In this document: one piece after another, positions 61,601-64,000 of the stretch
Position numbering within the stretch: the stretch's first letter is position 1
Layout of the letters: the number at the start of each line of letters is the position of its first letter
Assembly (NCBI RefSeq): GCF_003388735.1
Contig: NZ_QUBQ01000001.1
Span: 1,798,001 to 1,862,000 of the forward strand
Length of the DNA: 64,000 nucleotides
Reading direction: 5' to 3'
Source: Paenibacillus paeoniae
GTDB taxonomy: Bacteria > Bacillota > Bacilli > Paenibacillales > Paenibacillaceae
Translations under genes and position numbers: made by a program
Notes under the pieces: model-generated
What the model was told of the DNA's origin: nothing
The model's input: only the letters and a program-made list of their open reading frames with translations
Databases searched by the model: none

Positions 61601-62284
61601 CTACGTATTAGAAGTTGAATGAATTTGATAAGGAAGCCCTCTGACTTGATGAACAGACTCATGAAGGCCTTCTATGACTACTTGCAACGGAAAGACTCTT
61701 ACAGGTTTAGTGGAGCCTAGCCATTGTCGTTCCGTCGAGGATAGGATGAGCAGTCCATATTCGTCTCCAATCGGCGCAAATAAAGAATCTGCGTTCAAAT
61801 AAATTTGCTCTTTCAGTAAGTCTTGCAGTTCATCAGCTGTGTCCGTTACGTTTGTCACAGCCATTCCAATCTCAGTTATGTTAAGCAAAACATTTCCTTC
61901 GAACGCTACTTCCGACACTCCAGCCAACTTCTGTCGCGCAATGTATTCAACAATGTTGCCCGCTGGGTCATAGAAATAAATAGAATCCGAATTCCAACTA
62001 TTCGAGTGAACAATCTCTCGACCATTTACCAGATTCAATTGAATACCGCGTTCTCTCAAATGGCTGATGGCTAAATCGAATTTATGAGGGGAAATATTAA
62101 AGGCAAAGTGATAGTAAGGCATTTCATCCCCGTTGTAAGCTTCAAAGGTTAATATGGAGTCGCCGCACTGAATACGAAGCAACTTCTCTGTATAGGCTAC
62201 GATTGGCAAGCCGATCCTCACATGGTAGAACTGATACTGCTGATCCAATTCACTGGTCTGTAAAATCACTTCTCTTATCTTCAT
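61601..62284 (-). CDS. VOC superfamily protein (glyoxalase/bleomycin-resistance/dioxygenase type)
   Basis: A 227-residue protein with two VOC half-domains. N-terminal FYHVRIGLPIVAYTEKLLRIQ and PYYHFAFNIS (metal-side His) are followed by SIYFYDPAGNIVEYIAR (~100-116, the usual VOC strand with Glu). The second half has LLNITEIGMAVTNVTDTADEL and ends RVFPLQVVIEGLHESV. It could be a lyase, isomerase or binding protein. GAGGAAG box before the ATG. Confidence 0.85.
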   Translation of the reverse strand: MKIREVILQTSELDQQYQFYHVRIGLPIVAYTEKLLRIQCGDSILTFEAYNGDEMPYYHFAFNISPHKFDLAISHLRERGIQLNLVNGREIVHSNSWNSDSIYFYDPAGNIVEYIARQKLAGVSEVAFEGNVLLNITEIGMAVTNVTDTADELQDLLKEQIYLNADSLFAPIGDEYGLLILSSTERQWLGSTKPVRVFPLQVVIEGLHESVHQVRGLPYQIHSTSNT

Positions 62285-62319
62285 GCTGTCTTCCTCGATT
62301 CATTAAAAAGTAAAGGAAC

Positions 62320-63027
62320 TTAGAGTTGTCTCCGTTCTGTATCGCTTTGTATTAATATCGAGTAGACGTCATCTAAATTATGGCAGATATAATCAGGGCA
62401 GTATCCATCGGTTTGCTTTTTATGGAGCCGATTCAGCCAAACCGCTTTGATTCCGAGTTGTTGGGCGCCGTATACATCGCTTACCATCGAATCTCCGATA
62501 TGAATAACTTCATGGGGCTGCAGCCCTGTCCGTTTCAAAGCTTCCAGAAATAGCTCCGCTCTTGGTTTGTAGGACCGCACGTCCTCACTTGTAATAATCG
62601 CATCCGCATGTATGCCATGATGCCGGACTGCTTCTGCGATATCATCAGAATCAATATTCGACAGAATATATACCCTCGTCCCCTGTAGTTGCTTCAGAAA
62701 TGGCAGTGTATCTGTATATAACCTTGGTTTCCTCCAATGGTCAAATTGAACCTCTATCAGCTCTTCCGCTCTACGTGTTGATTGAAAATGTTCCAGCGTC
62801 TGCTTCAATGATTGGATGCCAATCGCTCTTTGGGTTTGATAGGTATCGCCGAAGCTATTTTGGAAAATTGCCGAAAAGCTCTTCCACCAAAATCTTCCGA
62901 TCTCTTGTTGATTACAAGCTCTAGAAGCTGAATCTTGAATCTGTTGGTAAATTACCGGTAATATGTCGTCATCTTCATGTACTAATGTTCCATAAAAGTC
63001 CAGAAAAACAGCTTTGTACATCATCAT
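62320..63027 (-). CDS. HAD-family hydrolase (YjjG/haloacid-dehalogenase-like)
   Basis: A 235-residue HAD hydrolase: motif 1 VFLDFYGTLVHED, motif 2 YILSNIDSDD, motif 3/4 SYKPRAELF...VIHIGDSMVSDVYGAQ. The length and layout match pyrimidine nucleotidase-like phosphatases. Three ATG codons in a row (63027, 63024, 63021) follow a GGAG site. It belongs to the membrane-protein/VOC cluster without a clear functional link. Confidence 0.85.
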   Translation of the reverse strand: MMMYKAVFLDFYGTLVHEDDDILPVIYQQIQDSASRACNQQEIGRFWWKSFSAIFQNSFGDTYQTQRAIGIQSLKQTLEHFQSTRRAEELIEVQFDHWRKPRLYTDTLPFLKQLQGTRVYILSNIDSDDIAEAVRHHGIHADAIITSEDVRSYKPRAELFLEALKRTGLQPHEVIHIGDSMVSDVYGAQQLGIKAVWLNRLHKKQTDGYCPDYICHNLDDVYSILIQSDTERRQL

Positions 63028-63053
63028 TTCACGCTCCATATCGGTCGTAAGAA

Positions 63054-63092
63054 CATAACCCACCGGTGGCAGTTAACCATGGGTGGGTTATG
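63054..63092 (-). terminator. hairpin after the 94-residue membrane protein gene
   Basis: A perfect 11-bp stem (CATAACCCACC / GGTGGGTTATG) lies between two minus-strand genes, 10 bases after the stop of the first. The T-run on the minus strand is poor (TTATGTTCTTACG), so it may be a weak terminator. Confidence 0.5.
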
Positions 63093-63101
63093 GAGAACAT
63101 A

Positions 63102-63386
63102 CTATAACATACGGCTTAACAGCATTCTTACTACATAATAGATGAAGGCGATGGCCAAAAATCCTGCGGACATAAATAAAATGGTTCTCCACCCGAATGA
63201 GCTTTGAATGAATCCAAAAGTTACTTTGGACTGTAGATAATCGACCGATTCATAGCTTTTTAGAATATCTGGCACATGCTTCTTGGTCAGCATATAACCT
63301 TGTACAATTCGCCATATGACTCCAACTAGAAGAATGACGAACGAGATAATAAGTGATTCCAATGCCAGCCATTTGTTGAAACTCAT
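63102..63386 (-). CDS. small two-helix membrane protein
   Basis: A 94-residue protein with two membrane helices (LIISFVILLVGVIWRIV near residue 15 and FMSAGFLAIAFIYYVVRMLL near residue 70) joined by a ~35-residue loop. It is encoded 14 bases after the PH-like membrane protein gene, so both are likely co-transcribed. No family recognised. GGAGG site present. Confidence 0.65.
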   Translation of the reverse strand: MSFNKWLALESLIISFVILLVGVIWRIVQGYMLTKKHVPDILKSYESVDYLQSKVTFGFIQSSFGWRTILFMSAGFLAIAFIYYVVRMLLSRML

Positions 63387-63400
63387 GATATTCCTCCAGT

Positions 63401-63850
63401 TTATAAGGAAAAGATCGGGCTAGCCTTTACTCTGTTAACTAATGTCAACTCATGCTGAATGGAATAGTCCACTAGCTTGCGAGCGATGTCTTCCCGGTGA
63501 TTCGGATCAATTGAATAGGCGATCCTGCTCCACTTTCCTTTTACATGCAATTTGAATATATAATTCGTGATGATGAGTCGGTCAATATCTTCGACCTGAA
63601 CTTTCTGATCGGCAATCATAATGAAGCTAGGATCAAGCACGACTGTCGAGGTCGCACTGTGCTTTTTCATTTTAATGAATAGGTAAACAAAGTAACTAAA
63701 CAAAAGGAGTAAAACGATAATACTTGCAGTGTTAATGTTGCTATTGCTCGATCCCCACTTGTTGGCTGATAGAACCATAATATTAAAAGGCACTAGTAAC
63801 AACATCCAATAAGCAACAGGGCGTTTTGTCATAAATGTATTTGGATTCAT
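63401..63850 (-). CDS. two-helix membrane protein with PH-like C-terminal domain
   Basis: A 149-residue protein: two close membrane helices (YWMLLLVPFNIMVLS and ASIIVLLLLFSYFVYLFI), then a beta-rich part with DIDRLIITNYIFKLHVKGKW and a C-terminal amphipathic helix. ATG 63850 is 8 bases after GAGG; a GTG three codons upstream is in frame. It shares its build with 46219-46632 and 60684-61148. Function unknown. Confidence 0.7.
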   Translation of the reverse strand: MNPNTFMTKRPVAYWMLLLVPFNIMVLSANKWGSSNSNINTASIIVLLLLFSYFVYLFIKMKKHSATSTVVLDPSFIMIADQKVQVEDIDRLIITNYIFKLHVKGKWSRIAYSIDPNHREDIARKLVDYSIQHELTLVNRVKASPIFSL

Positions 63851-63963
63851 ATTGTTCACCTCGTTTGATGCTCACCTGCCTATTGTACCATCATATTCCA
63901 GCAGATTGAAGAAGTTTTTACTTAGGAAACAATCAAATTTGGGTATTACATGCAACTTTTCTA

Positions 63964-63984
63964 ATTATACACTGTCTATAGTGT
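63964..63984 (-). promoter_or_regulatory. promoter element with inverted repeat before the 63850 gene
   Basis: A minus-strand -10 TATAAT (63964-63969) overlaps an inverted repeat ACACT-N6-AGTGT (63969-63984) that would fall in the spacer region. This arrangement suggests a repressor operator. The -35 is weak (near the window edge), and no regulator gene is visible in the window. Confidence 0.4.
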
Positions 63985-64000
63985 GAAGAAGGATAATGCG

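Overview
The window looks like chromosome of a Paenibacillus-type Firmicute. Ribosome binding sites are strong AGGAGG-like boxes, GTG and TTG starts are common, there are several lipobox lipoproteins, and many products have recognisable Bacillus subtilis counterparts (YeeI, YfiT/DinB, DUF6376, OxdC/OxdD, the ytmI-ytnM sulfur operon). About 70 protein genes are supported and all but four (the LysR gene at 19.1 kb, an FMN reductase at 21.7 kb, a double-MerR regulator at 31.9 kb and an oxalate decarboxylase at 35.4 kb) lie on the minus strand, so the window reads essentially from right to left. I saw no tRNA, rRNA, CRISPR array, transposase or prophage gene.

Region 1-16.4 kb is the most interesting part. 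A nine-gene operon (15.0 down to 7.26 kb) encodes a cystine-type amino-acid ABC importer, a luciferase-like monooxygenase, an M20 deacetylase, a DinB-fold protein, an N-acetyltransferase and a second FMN monooxygenase. It is a rearranged, shorter version of the B. subtilis snaA-tcyJKLMN-cmoOIJ-sndA S-alkyl-cysteine salvage operon. It is preceded by a LysR regulator gene that has a consensus promoter and a leader containing an intrinsic terminator. Immediately downstream is a second operon (7.0 down to below 1 kb) with a complete oligopeptide/dipeptide ABC importer (two ATPases, two permeases, lipoprotein), then lysW (amino-group carrier protein ending in WGE), lysX (ATP-grasp ligase) and a truncated gene at the window edge. 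The two operon promoters share a palindrome, ATAGA-N5-TCTAT, at nearly the same place, so I infer that one LysR protein controls both. Carrier-protein amino-acid chemistry linked to peptide import and sulfur-compound salvage is the best candidate here for an undescribed system.

Region 16.4-31.6 kb is a mix of single genes: GNAT acetyltransferases, an AHSA1-domain protein, a stand-alone EPSP synthase (aroA) divergent from its own LysR gene, an NADPH-dependent FMN reductase, a beta-propeller-like lipoprotein, an MFS exporter, a class B penicillin-binding protein and an M28-like peptidase lipoprotein whose catalytic glutamate is replaced. Region 31.6-45.5 kb holds the tandem MerR regulator, a stand-alone RNA polymerase alpha-CTD-like protein, another MFS transporter, a DUF6376 lipoprotein, a bicupin oxalate decarboxylase with an altered active-site lid, a serine beta-lactamase-like hydrolase, a YfiT protein, a toroid-fold protein, a WYL regulator, a quinone oxidoreductase, YeeI, an esterase, a HAD phosphatase and a methyltransferase.

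Region 45.5-64 kb continues with small enzymes and membrane proteins: a tightly overlapping four-gene operon (ABM monooxygenase, two GNATs, a diadenosine-tetraphosphatase-like phosphatase), a DnaQ-type exonuclease, a VanW protein, a secreted beta-helix/FN3/CBM3 protein, PhzF, a Cof-type HAD, two DinB-fold proteins, a short PyrE, a GrpB-family protein, NUDIX, VOC and HAD enzymes, and several paralogous two-helix membrane proteins with a PH-like tail. At least two decayed genes (a short-chain dehydrogenase near 61.4 kb and a GNAT fragment near 31.7 kb) can be read.
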